This document shows, piece by piece, positions 43,713-55,129 of a stretch of 64,000 nt of DNA. The stretch covers positions 20,816,348-20,880,347 of the forward strand of contig CM025853.1 of NCBI GenBank assembly GCA_003952965.2. Reading direction: 5' to 3'. Positions within the stretch are counted from its first letter, which is position 1. Each line of letters begins with the position of its first letter. Both the position numbers and the translations under genes were made by a program. The notes under the pieces are model-generated. The model saw only the letters and a program-made list of their open reading frames with translations. It did not search any database and had not been told where the DNA came from. Source of the DNA: Morella rubra. Its lineage: Eukaryota > Streptophyta > Magnoliopsida > Fagales > Myricaceae.

Positions 43713-43885
43713 AGGCGTGAGTAAAAATAATATTTTGGAAAAATTGAAGAGATTAGGAGCGCAGAAAGAGAAAATAAAAACAAAATGGGGGGTTTTTAAA
43801 GCCGTTCTCATCGGCCTCTCAAGCATGCTACAGCCTACAGCTAAAACCTCTTCTCTACTGACCTTCCCTCACCCGAACACCTCAA

Positions 43886-45598
43886 ATGGTCCTTAGAACT
43901 AAGCATGGACCTCTCCCTCTTTCCTCAAGCCTCTTCAAAACTATCTCCACCTCCTTCAAGTCATCTCCATTTCCTGCAAATTCGAAACCTAATTTCGCCA
44001 CTTCCAGAACACACCCTTTACTGACTGTACGGGTAGCCTCGCAGGTTTTGGACACTGCAAGTTCTTCTGACGTCAACTCAATCTGTTCTTTACTTTCTAA
44101 CCAAACCCATCAACCCGAATTAGATCTTGATATTTTGTTAAAGGGTTTCAAACAAAAGTTGAACTCTAATCTTGTGCTTCAAACTTTGATGAACTATAGG
44201 CAGTTGGGTAGGATTAGGACCTTGGAATTCTTTTCTTGGGCCGGACTGCAAATGGGGTTTACGTTTGATGATTGTGTGGTTGAATACATGGCTGACTTCT
44301 TGGGTAGGAGGAAGCTTTTTGATGACATGAAGTGTCTTTTGGTGACAGTTTTCTCGTATAGGGGGCGACTTTCGTGCAGGGCATTTTCAATTTGTATTAG
44401 GTTCTTGGGCAGGCAAGGGAGGGTCAAAGAAGCCATTTGCTTGTTTGAGGAGATGGAAACCAAATTCAGGTGTAAACCCGACAATTTTGTCTACAATAAT
44501 TTGCTTTATGTGCTTTGCAAGAAGGAAAGGTCTGAGGAATTGATCGATTTTGCACTTGTAGTATTTAGGAAAATCAAATCGCCCGATACCTATTCCTATA
44601 GTAATATTCTTGCTGGTTTATGTAAGTTTGGTAGGTTTGAGATTGCATTTGAAGTTTTCGGTGAAATGAGTAGGGCTGGTCTGGTTCCTACTCGATCTGC
44701 TGTCAATATTCTTATAGGGCAGTTGTCTTTATTGAGTGCGAAAGAGGGAGCTGTTGAGAAAGTTAGAGTGAAAGATGCTTATAGACCATTTACTATTTTA
44801 GTCCCAAATGTAGGTGCTAAAGGTGGTGCTATACAGCCTGCTGTCGAAGTGTTTTGGGCAGTTCATGACCGGGGTATATTACCGAGTGCTTTTGTCATAA
44901 ACCAGCTTATGTTAGAGCTTTGTCGATTGTGTAAAATGGATGAAGCTGTTAAGGTGTTGAAGGTCATCGAGGGTAGGAAGCTGAGTTGTGTGCAAGAGGC
45001 TTACTCCATTGTCATACAGACTTTGTGCGAACGCCGACTGGTTGAGGAAGCAAGACATTTGTTCAACAGAATGCTCTCCCGTGGTATGAAGCCAAAGTTG
45101 ATAGTTTATAATTCTGTCATTTCAATGCTATGCAAACTAGGGAGTTTAGATGATGCTAAAACGGTCTTTGAGATTATGAACAAGAAGCGGTGTGTTCCAG
45201 ATAATTTGACCTATTCGGCATTCATCCATGCTTATGGTGATGCTAGGGATTGGGAAGCTGCTTATGACTTTTTGATTGAAATGTTAGGATTGGGCTTGTC
45301 TCCGCATTCTCACTCGTATAGTTTAGTGGATAAGCTTTTGATGGAACATGGTCGGTTGGATTTGCGTCTAAAACTGGAGCAGAAGTTGAACTCTCAGATC
45401 TTGCAGAAGCTCTGTAAAGCAGGTGAACTAGGGGCAGCCTGTGAGAAGCTGAAATCAATGGTTGGAAATGGCTTCTACCCACCAGTCTATGTAAGGGATG
45501 CTTTTGAACATGCATTCCAGAAGTGTGGAAAATTGAAAATGGCTCGTGAATTGCTAGAGAAGATAGATGAAGGCTTTAAACCTGATAGAACAGGATAA
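43886..45598 (+). CDS. P-class pentatricopeptide repeat (PPR) protein, predicted organellar
   Basis: A single uninterrupted exon of 570 codons, usual for P-class PPR genes. The first 50 or so residues are rich in Ser, Thr, Lys and Pro with almost no acidic residues, as in a mitochondrial or plastid presequence. PPR units of about 35 residues begin near 162, 197, 232, 268, 332, 369, 402 and 437, recognised by their VYNNLLYVLCK, SYSNILAGLCK, VYNSVISMLCK and TYSAFIHAY patterns; degenerate ones follow to the C-terminus. There is no E, DYW or SMR domain. Such proteins bind organelle RNA for processing, stability or translation; the target cannot be read from the sequence here. A break in spacing between 268 and 332 suggests an insert or a degenerate repeat. 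Confidence 0.9.
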   Translation: MVLRTKHGPLPLSSSLFKTISTSFKSSPFPANSKPNFATSRTHPLLTVRVASQVLDTASSSDVNSICSLLSNQTHQPELDLDILLKGFKQKLNSNLVLQTLMNYRQLGRIRTLEFFSWAGLQMGFTFDDCVVEYMADFLGRRKLFDDMKCLLVTVFSYRGRLSCRAFSICIRFLGRQGRVKEAICLFEEMETKFRCKPDNFVYNNLLYVLCKKERSEELIDFALVVFRKIKSPDTYSYSNILAGLCKFGRFEIAFEVFGEMSRAGLVPTRSAVNILIGQLSLLSAKEGAVEKVRVKDAYRPFTILVPNVGAKGGAIQPAVEVFWAVHDRGILPSAFVINQLMLELCRLCKMDEAVKVLKVIEGRKLSCVQEAYSIVIQTLCERRLVEEARHLFNRMLSRGMKPKLIVYNSVISMLCKLGSLDDAKTVFEIMNKKRCVPDNLTYSAFIHAYGDARDWEAAYDFLIEMLGLGLSPHSHSYSLVDKLLMEHGRLDLRLKLEQKLNSQILQKLCKAGELGAACEKLKSMVGNGFYPPVYVRDAFEHAFQKCGKLKMARELLEKIDEGFKPDRTG

Positions 45599-48500
45599 GA
45601 AGTTTTTAAGCAGCCATGGTCAACAGCTGTAACCTCGGAACAGGTAGTGCCAGAGTTCTTATTCTCTTGTTGTGGTAGTATTTCTCTTCACACGTGTAAA
45701 GCAGATAATTTGAGAACAAGTTTACTTAGCCAGTGCTAGATTGCTCCTAACTGGCATTTAAGCTGAATATGTCTAATTGAACTCTGCACATGTTGCATCC
45801 ATGTAGATGCAACTGAGCAGTCTGAATTTAAGCAACCCTTGACGAGCAAAGGAACTTGTGGACCATGCTTCTAGGAAGAAGATGAAAAGATTCAATACAA
45901 TGAGATTTATTCGCTTTGGAAAACTGACCACAGGAGCTTCTCAATCATCTTGGTAGAACTCAATCTGGTAAGGCTGTGTTTTGAGTTTTTTGCATTAAGG
46001 TTTTATTTTATCTTCAACATGCTGACTTTTTTTATTTGCTTCATGAACAATTGGCCAGGATATTGACCAAAAAGCAGATTCAGCCATGATACTTTCTTTA
46101 GTACTGAAATTAATCAGTCTATGTAACAGAACCATATGCACTGTTGGGTGGTGTAGAATATTTGGATAGCAAATTTTTATTTGTATACTTGGTAGTTATT
46201 TAAATTTTACATTCTTTTTCTGCTTGTTTCAATATCATTTTGTCAAGTCTTTGGCTGATTAAAACACTTAATTTGAAGAAAAAGTTTTTGAATAATTGCT
46301 ATTGATTTGCATGCTTCATGTTTGCATTTGAATTTATGCCTAAACTGACCAGGAAAGGAGTAGAATGTGTTTGGAAGGTCCATGTTTGATTCACAATGAT
46401 GTTCTTATAAAGTATCACAATACAGCATCTGAAGGAGCGTTTGGTTAATTAGTATAAATTTGCTGGGTTGGGGTGATTCAAAGTCAAGCAGACAAATTTT
46501 TTTTCCTAAGCAAGTCAAGCTGACAAATTGAAGTCATTGAAACCATAAGAAGTGGTCCATGTTCTATACTAGACATGAGTAGGTTCAACCTCCCTTTTTC
46601 ACTTCGACCTGTCTGATGATATCCTCGTGACACAAAACCTTTCTTAGCTAGTTAAGCTGCATATACTTTCTAAAATGGTTGTCATCTTTTTTTTTCCATG
46701 TTCTTTATGTCACTCCTGTGTTATCTTTTGTTGCGTGTGTATCCCACGCTTTGTCTGACTCCTCAGAAGAAACACTTCAGATAAAACTTTTCAGTAAATC
46801 TATCTGTTTTTTAATCAAGCAGGTTGCCTCCATTGATGATAAAGGTCTACCCTCTTTTCCTGACTCAAGTCCAGTTTGGCATGACCCTGTGGCTGGAGGA
46901 AAGGGTCAATATCAAATTTCTCAAGGTTCTATTATCTGAGGAAGGTATGCATTTCCATTATTGTTAATCGGCAATCTTTAGAATCTTCTGCCCGTTGACA
47001 TGGTATGGATGGTTTGAGTCTCAAGTTAAAAACTGACGGCCTCCCTGAAATATGTCCTCCTAGGGTATTTAAAATTCGCGACTGAACTAATTGAGAGGGT
47101 GTCTCTGTGGTATAAGTTCTGCAAAAAAAAAAAAAAAAAGTGACGTCTTCTCTTTTTCTCCCCTTTTGGTCCCTCTAGCTTGATAGTGTTTTCAATACAG
47201 ACCCTCTGTTAACATCTTTTCAATCAAGCCATATGCTTTCCGTAATGGTTATGGTTTTTAATGGTTATAATGTAGCCCAGTTCTTTGAGCTTGAAACCTA
47301 AGTTACAAATGTTCCTAGGCCATGTGTTTTCTATGATGCGGCACACTCAACTGTCAATGTGCATTACTGGGAGACTGACATGCAATGCACTTAAAATGTA
47401 AGCTCTCCGTTTCAAAGGGCTTCATACCTGCAAACACAATTTCGGTGGTTCACATTTTGCAATCTGGTGTGAGAAAGGCTTTCCTATCATGAACCTTGTG
47501 ATGTCTGACTTAAACTAGTGCTACGTTGATTGGTGAGCAAAGTTGTGAACAAAGTTGCCTAATAAGATTGTAAACAAAGTTGTCTTTCTATGAGATGAAC
47601 AGCCATTTGTTTCCTGACTTTTATCCTTGACCAAGTTCCGTACGATGAAACCTTTTCAATGGTTAAAAACAAGGGCTTCCCAAAGTACAATTCTATAGCA
47701 TAAACTTGTCACTCCCATATTGTCACAACAAGCTTCCTTAGTTTTCCCCTCTATTCTTAGAACATATGTCGACCGTAAATGTTACACGCATGTATTGTTT
47801 TTCTTTTATTTTTTCTGAGGATATACTGCATGCATGTAGGAGAAGTGGAAGAGATGCCCAAGTTTGATCTTCACAAAGTATCTGGTGAGCAACATTGTGA
47901 GCAATCTCTTCCCGATTATGGAGGAGTTTTTCATTCAAATAGTTGCATTCCAGCAAGAGAGTGAGAGGAGAAAGAGCATGTGAGAAGCTGCTCCTCCCAG
48001 TGACGGCCTATTTGCTCCTATGGGTGAAAACTCTGCTCTGTGGAGTTATGCCCCTCTTTATTCTCTACTCTAGTACGCTGCTGCTTTTCGCCTTTTCCAA
48101 CCATATATAGATGATACTTGTTCGATGGCCTTTCCTTTTGGATGGATTTGAAGAGATAGATATGGTTCGAGTTTACATGTGATTTTTTTATGTGCTTTGT
48201 CCTGCTATTGTTGAAGCACAGATTCGTGGCTCACTTAAAGACATGCACAACCATAGCAGCAGATTTTAATCCATTTCTATTACAAATTAACGCACCTCAT
48301 CTGTTTGTTCAATGGCAAACTTTTGAGGCATGAAAATTTTAGGTCCAGGATGATAACGTAAATCAATCAAAAGATTGAAAATGACCCAGAATAAAAAAAA
48401 ACAACATTGGTCTTATACTATTCACACCAAAGACGAACCGATAATTCGACGACCGGGCAACCCAAAACTGAGAATAACTCTCCAAGGCACAGACGTATCA

Positions 48501-49936
48501 ACTGGGAATATTCAACCCAAAGTTCAAACTGCTGCTACGTTTGGCCACAGGGAAATCAGAGGAAACGGAAGAGAAGGGAAGCCAAACTCTTGCTAGTGAG
48601 AAAAATCAAGGATAAGAATTGGTAGCAAACAGATTAACAATCTTAAATAGCTTTTCCTGTAGTTTCTTAGTAATAACATGAGAGCAACGAGTATTTTACT
48701 CGTGAAAACTGATGAAGGAGCATTAAGAAATAAATAAAATGAAGGGTGAAAAACATCAAAAACGAGAGAAGCCTCTCACTTCAAAAAGCTTAATTTAATA
48801 AGGCCTTTTATAATTATATTAAAATATAGAATATCAATGAATTTTAGTTAAAATTTATTCTTTTACTTTTTAAGATGCAAAATTACTTATCAAAGTTTTG
48901 TATTCAACATCTCTGTTTTTTTAGATTGAATTAATTTTTCTGTTTTTCATTATTCTTTTAACTTTAGATTCGTATTTTCTATTAGACATATTAGATATCT
49001 CAAAATTATCCTAAAATAACTACAATGAACACAAACATAAACTAAAAATAAAATTGTACACTATTCTTATCTCAAATTCTCAATTTTTTTTCCATAAAAT
49101 AATGATAACTACAACAAATATAAAATAAAAGTATAAAACTAAAGTGTAAAGTTTAAAAGTTTAAAAGTTGAAAGGTTAGAATTATATTACTTTTGACTTA
49201 GCTGGAGTCCCCAAGGAAAATAACATTGTGTTGGTTGTAAAATTTTAATAAAATTTTGTGTTGGTGTTAAAAAAGAGATGGTATTGGAATTGGTGAATGA
49301 GTGATAAAAGTAAAAGTAAAATTTTAAATAAAATTTTATTAAAATTTTTGACAAACAAAGACTATGTAAGTTTAAAATAGAAAAACAAAAAAAAAAAGTT
49401 GGTGAAAAGAAGAGTAAAAGTAGGGCTAAATGGGATATGTTTTTGTTTACTTCCCAAAAAAAGAATATGTTTAGAAAAAAGAATTTTTGAAATATAAAAA
49501 AGTTAGAAATCTAGCGATCTTCTTTGAAATTTTGAATTATGACTTCTTTGCATCCATGCTGATTTTAAAAATTAAAAAGGAGATTTTGATATTTATTTTA
49601 ATTTTTTATCAAGTTAATACATTAATAAATATAAATTAGGAGTCTATAAAATATAAAATATGAAGTAAAATAAGAAATTCAGAGCCTTCCTATTTTAGAA
49701 TCTTAGTTAACTGCTTAGTCTGTCTAATGTCTATGCTGTCACATACGCTAGTTGTCTCGTCAAATTACATAGTTGTCTCATCAAATTTGGGAGACACCGG
49801 CTGGACAATATCGTTGATGACATGGTTACAACGGTGGAATTGCAGGAATCCCGGTCCTGGTTGTAATACCCTAACGATCTGACACTGAGCTGAATATAGT
49901 TAAGACTTTTTTCGCTGCTGTTCCTGAGCATTAAGT
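45599..49936. other. PPR 3' flank and spacer
   Basis: 45599 to about 48000 is less AT-rich and may be partly transcribed 3' UTR or an unrecognised non-coding transcript, but no frame with a known domain is visible. From 48750 to 49700 the sequence is very AT-rich, with a relative of the interspersed AT repeat near 49230-49370 and a run of A at about 47117-47140. Confidence 0.45.
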
Positions 49937-50176
49937 TTAAATAGTACATCCTGTCATCCTTTCATAAGAGGGAACCATGAGGGTCCAAACAACGAAATAA
50001 AGGACAAACCCAAATGTCAAAGAAATGAACAAGAAAAAAGTGGAGAGAAAAGCTCGGACCACCATTCTCTTCGTGGATACCCGTCCGCCTTTATTGCCGC
50101 CATCATCTTCTGCGAGTCTGATTTGAACACTCAAAACAACTAGTTTCCTTAATATCTTCGACATCCCAAGAGACAT
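49937..50176 (-). CDS. Small possible membrane protein, divergent to the GPX gene
   Basis: 79 codons reading leftward from an ATG at 50176, with a second in-frame ATG four codons on. The N-terminal half is basic and hydrophilic (RLAEDDGGNKGGRVSTKR), then one long hydrophobic stretch at about 39-66 (FLSTFFLFISLTFGFVLYFV) could span the membrane, and a short tail follows. Its start lies 295 bases from the GPX start, facing the other way, so the two could share a divergent promoter. I recognise no family. It might also be the first exon of a longer gene, or chance. Confidence 0.35.
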   Translation of the reverse strand: MSLGMSKILRKLVVLSVQIRLAEDDGGNKGGRVSTKRMVVRAFLSTFFLFISLTFGFVLYFVVWTLMVPSYERMTGCTI

Positions 50177-50471
50177 CCCTCGTTTTTTGCTTCGTCACTC
50201 TGACCCTATATAGGAATTTACTCTTCGATGCTATCAGCTTATCAGCTTAAGCTAACGCGGTCTATTTTGGTCGATTCCGTTCCTAACGTGTCTGCAACAG
50301 TAACTCCACCAACCAACCTTACCTGCCAACCCATACTCTTTAAATATTTGAAGGAAAAGGAAATGTCAACATGTCATTGATGACCCTATTTTTTTCTTTA
50401 TCATCTTTGAAAGTGTTTTCAATGACAGTGTTATGTATGGGCTGTCTGGATCATAGAGGTAGCATTGTAGG

Positions 50472-53400
50472 ATGCTTTTGGTGAAATTCGCCAACTGGGT
50501 CTCTCTTTTCGTTGTTGGTATCGCTTTCTTCTACTTCTACACAAACCCATCTTCTCCTCTGCATCGCGGTATGGCTGAAGAAACTTCCAAGTCCCTGTAT
50601 GATTTTACCGTCAAGGTATTGGGTTTCTTTTTTTTTTTCATATCTGTTTAGCTCTTCTGGTAGCTGAGAAAAAGAGATATGAGAAGCTTAGATTAAATCC
50701 TATATGATGTTCGAGTGCCGAAAACTTAGAAGGGGTATATTCACTTTGTTGGAAGTGTAAGAGATTCGGGTTTGTCCTTTGCTTTTCAAATACAAGAGGA
50801 GCGAGAAAAAGAAAGGAGCCCTTGATTTGGTCAACTCAGCTGTGTTGTGGGAGTTCGCTTTGTGCGGTTCTTTTTCTTAGTGGTCTCTATTCTGTTTTAT
50901 GTTTGGATGCATATATTCGCAAATCAAAATTTTCTTTTCATGTTTCGTAAATTAGGATAGAAAAATATAGTGCGAAAACAGTTTAATTGTTTGCAGTCAA
51001 GACTTGTTTTTTTTTTACTTTTGGCCTTCTTGTTCTTCTGCTTCTTTCGCTAAATGATTTTTTTGGCAGGATATCCGCGGGAATGATGTAAGTCTGAGTG
51101 AATACAGTGGGAAGGTTCTCCTGATTGTCAACGTTGCTTCAAAATGGTATTCTAACCTTATCTGTTTTCCTTAAGAAGTTCCTGACATAATTCGTTTCCT
51201 ATTTCCCGTTGATTTCTGTGAGGTAATCAATTTTTATGGATCTCTCTCTCACCCCGGGGATGTTTGAATTGATTGTAGAGAAAGTGGTTTTATAATTTGG
51301 AATTTTACAGCATTTGGTCAAAACACTTAAACGTTATGATGTTTTCGTTTGTTCAACTGCCCCTTTGCTGTGGAGCATTGCACCATTATTCTCCATGAGG
51401 CCTTAAGACATGACACAATGACTGCGGTTCATGGTCATGTAGGCATCTAAACAAGACCTGCTTAAGATTTGATTGTCATGCTAACTTAGATGTGCAGTTT
51501 CAAATTCAGAATACGGATGGACTGAGATTACACTTTCTAAAGGTTGATCTAATAAATATCACATGCAATTAGATATAGGGCGAAGCTAATTTCCTTATAT
51601 GTCAGAGCTTTCTATGCATATCTTTTACCTGTTTTATGCTTGAATACGCAAGGAAATATCTTCATTCTCAGAGATTAGCACACGTTAAGAAGCATGTAAT
51701 GCTCCATCTCTATATTTTTTGCTTGTTTTAGAAAGATTAAAGCTGTACGCACGTTGAGGAAAATAGATCCAACCCACTGTGAATTTCTACATGCATTGCA
51801 GATAGTAGCACAGTATTGAATTCTCTTCAGCCTGTGCCTTTATGACACCCTTTAGCAAGACACTTCCTGTAATGCTAGCATAAGATGTTGATTCACACTC
51901 CATGGGACCTATCAACATCCATAAATGTGGGAAAGTCTGCAAAACCTTGAAACAGATAAATATAGGAAGTATAAAAGATGTCCAATAATTAGAAGATGAT
52001 GACTTTTGGTTATTGTCAAATTCGACTTTCATGCCTTCTTCAGTGAGATAGAAACCTTTTCCTTTCTCTTTTTTCCTGAGTTAAAACATCTTCTCTAAGT
52101 AGTTCATATTGAGTTTATGAGGTTTCTTTTATCCTCTTCTCCCAGAATCCCTATTGCTTTATAAAATGCGTACCAAATACGATATTTTGTTTGTTCAAGT
52201 CAGAGTAGTTACTGATGAATGAGAGGCCAAGGTCAATGAAGCAGAAAAAGTTTTCTATCTTATTGAATGAAATGTTTAAGTACAATTGGAAGTGATAACT
52301 TCGTACATTTGTTTGCTAGCAGAGTTTAAGCAGAAAAAGTTTTCTTACTAAATGAAATTTTTTATTAAAGGTTGTAAAATTTCCTTGTATGTATTGCTTC
52401 TTTTTTTTCTGTATATTCTGCTTTTGGGTATTTGTGACAAACACGGGAATTGCTGCAGTGGTTTAACGCAAACAAACTACAAGGAATTGAACGTTTTGTA
52501 TGAAAAGTACAAAAGCCAAGGTCTGTCTTCCATTCTTGAAAATCTATGTAATAAATTTAGTAATGCATGTATTTTTCTCAAAAGGACCTGACCAATTTTG
52601 CAATTTTTTGGGCAGGGTTTGAGATCTTGGCATTTCCTTGCAACCAGTTTGCAGGACAAGAACCTGGAAGCAATGAGGAGATTCAGGAAGTTGTTTGCAC
52701 AATGTTTAAAGCTGAATTTCCAGTTTTTGATAAGGTAATTCCTTATGAACAAAAACGTCTGAAATTGACAATTTTTTGTCAGCAATCCATCTATGCAATT
52801 CCAGTGCAAAATGATTATCCTTGTGTGACAACAGCACTAACATTGTGACTTTCTCTCCAACCATTTTAGTGCCATCTTTGCGCCAATTGCCCCCCAACGT
52901 CCCCCCAACCCCTGGCTGGCCCCCCCTTCCTCCTCTCCCCAACCCAAGAAAAAACATTCCAGTGAAAACTATGTCTCGGAGATCCAATATTTGCTGAATC
53001 CTTATGTACGGAACTACAAAAAAAATTATTACGATAAAGATGTGAATTAGGAAAAATATGAACCAGAGACTAAATCTTGATTTGTATGTAATAACCCAAA
53101 ACATCTGATATTTCTGCGTTGGCTATGCAGCTAGTTTACATTTCTTCTTTGTGACGGTATCAAACTTTGACATCTCATCACCCAAATAGCAATTTTGTTG
53201 TTTCTGGCAAAAGTACTGTAATTCATATTTCTTTCTGGACAGTACTCTGCCCAAAGAAATTATTATTGTTATTATTATCATTATCATTATTACGAAAGGA
53301 GAAATGAAAGACATGCTAATATCTGTTAAATTTTGCATTTATGTATTATAGATTGAAGTGAATGGGAAGAACGTAGCGCCCCTTTATAAGTTCCTCAAAT

Positions 53401-53639
53401 CACAGAAAGGTGGGCTATTTGGAGATAGCATAAAATGGAACTTCACAAAGTTTCTGGTGAACAAAGGAGGGAAGGTTGTAGAGAGATATGCGCCAACCAC
53501 ATCACCTCTTAAAATTGAGGTCAGGACAATGTCTTCCCATTGTTTGTGTTTGATTCTGCAGAAGGGTGCAGACTATAGCTGATTGTTATTTCATTCTCCC
53601 TTGCAGAAAGACATCCAAAATCTATTGGAATCATCATAA
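50472..53639 (+). CDS. GPX3: Glutathione peroxidase (thioredoxin-dependent, plant type) with N-terminal membrane anchor
   Basis: Six exons, 50472-50615, 51070-51146, 52459-52520, 52616-52734, 53352-53519 and 53607-53639, give 200 residues. Residues 1-48 hold a hydrophobic segment (about 9-23) followed by [10 protein letters not shown], like Arabidopsis GPX3, the form with such an anchor. The peroxidatic Cys is 74 (ASKCGLT); Gln109, Trp163 and Asn164 complete the active site. Cys103 (FPCNQF) and Cys122 are the other conserved cysteines; in plant enzymes Cys122's position is the resolving one, reduced by thioredoxin. The peroxidatic codon TGT is split by intron 2 (TG|T). The enzyme reduces hydrogen and lipid peroxides. 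The Golgi or secretory location known for GPX3 is inferred from the anchor. An ATG at residue 34 could give a soluble form. Confidence 0.9.
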
Positions 53640-54750
53640 ATACCAAGGTATGAATGTATTTCACATTTTCCGGTAGTAGTGAACAATTATATAACAATCT
53701 ATTGATAGACTGCTCAACCAAATCAGTCAACTGGCTTATTTGTTGTTGTCATTGTTCCCTTTGAACTAAAAGTTCATATCTTTTCATGTATCAATTCTTT
53801 CTTGGTTGTGATTCTTTCTCTGACTTCACAACCGGAAGATATAGGTTGCAATCAATTAGTTAAAAAATTGAGTACATGTTGGAACACGCTGTCTCTCTCT
53901 CCCTCTGACAACTCTCACTTACACACTCTCCTACTCATCAGGCTCTCTTCTGGAGAGTTATGAACCTCCTCCCCCGAAAGATAACACTTTTAAAAGAGAC
54001 AATCATCAATGGAGTCTTACTTTCAAATAATGCATGTGAGGATACTTCAACTTATTGAGCTTGCGTTGGTGTTCAATGCCCCTTCTCACTAAAAAAGTTT
54101 TGGGATTTCATTGGCCCTCCTAAAAATTCCAAAAGTCTGGAAAACCTCGAGTATCTTGAGAGAAAAAAAAAAAAAAAAAAGACTATTATCTGGGTTTCTT
54201 ATGAAACCAAAAAAGTAGGCCTAAATAGTCTTTTAAGTATATATGTCGTCTATATACATATTGGTTTTCTACACAAGAAATTTGGTCCTAAAATGTTTAT
54301 GACAAGCTAAAAGCTATCATTATTTGAACCAAAAAGTTTTCTTTCTCCACCCTCCATTAGGTCCCTCCAATCCATTCGTCCCGATTTTTCCTCTGTCAGA
54401 ATGGAAAACTTGATGCCCATTCCGGAACTTCATTTACTTCTAGTTGTGTGAAAAATGGAGCAAAATCCCATCTTCTGATTATTCTTATTTTGCTTTTCTA
54501 TTGCAGACATATACGAGCAGAAGCAATATGCTGGTGGTGTTGAGCTATGAATTTATACAATCTGCTTCTTGATTGTTTCCTGGAAAGTCTTTTATTATAT
54601 TTTTTATTTTTTTTGCTTCAGTCTCTTAATATTCCAGTGTTGTCTGCCCCCCTCCCTCCCTCTCCCCTCCTCCCCTCCTTTACTACTTTGTGGTTGGATA
54701 TTGCTGACAATAAAGTGATGAAGTGTTTTAGTTAAATATGTTTTCAGCTT
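53640..54750 (+). other. GPX 3' UTR with a probable intron
   Basis: Ten bases after the stop there is a donor-like CAAG|GTATGAA (GT at 53649), and a good acceptor TTCTATTGCAG ends at 54506. The sequence after it (ACATATACGAGCAGAAGC...) and an AATAAAG at about 54710 look like the terminal UTR exon. Between them is AT-rich sequence with a run of A at 54162-54180. Confidence 0.4.
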
Positions 54751-55129
54751 TAAACGTAAAAAGAGTTGAAGCTGTATTTCTCTTAAATTTTCGCATCACA
54801 ACATTTTTTTTCTGCAGTGATTCGAAAAAGACAACTTAAAAGATCTTGTTCTAAATATAAAGAGTGCATCCAATAAACCTAATGTTTCATTATAAATAAG
54901 TTGTTTCGTTCTGCTTGTCTAACAGTAGTTCAAATAACACAATAGTTGCCTAACAATATTCCAAACAATTTTGGCTGCAAATATTATATTTTAGGGACTA
55001 TCAGCCAAAAACTTGGTTAACAGTGCCCTACGATCTTGGGACCATCACTTTAGTGGTGGTTTTATTTCTTGAATTCGAGGTAATATTGGTGGCATAGGCA
55101 ATTTTATTCTTCTTATCCCAGTTGGCTCC
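54751..55129. other. Spacer
   Basis: AT-rich; nothing supportable seen. Confidence 0.5.

Larger units (their letters stand above)
41124..43885. other. 3' UTR of the DUF1685 gene, then spacer
   Basis: 41124 to about 41480 is likely 3' UTR. Beyond it there is no supportable gene. A 95-codon frame at 42461-42748 has no recognisable family. Two MITE-like elements are listed separately, at 42940 and 43530. Confidence 0.5.

Noticed and set aside
46679..46939. 86-codon frame downstream of the PPR gene as a separate gene
   Set aside because: Starts in a T run and has no recognisable domain; more likely UTR or spacer.
51100..52470. Selenocysteine in the GPX
   Set aside because: The codon formed across the exon junction is TGT (Cys), as in other plant enzymes.
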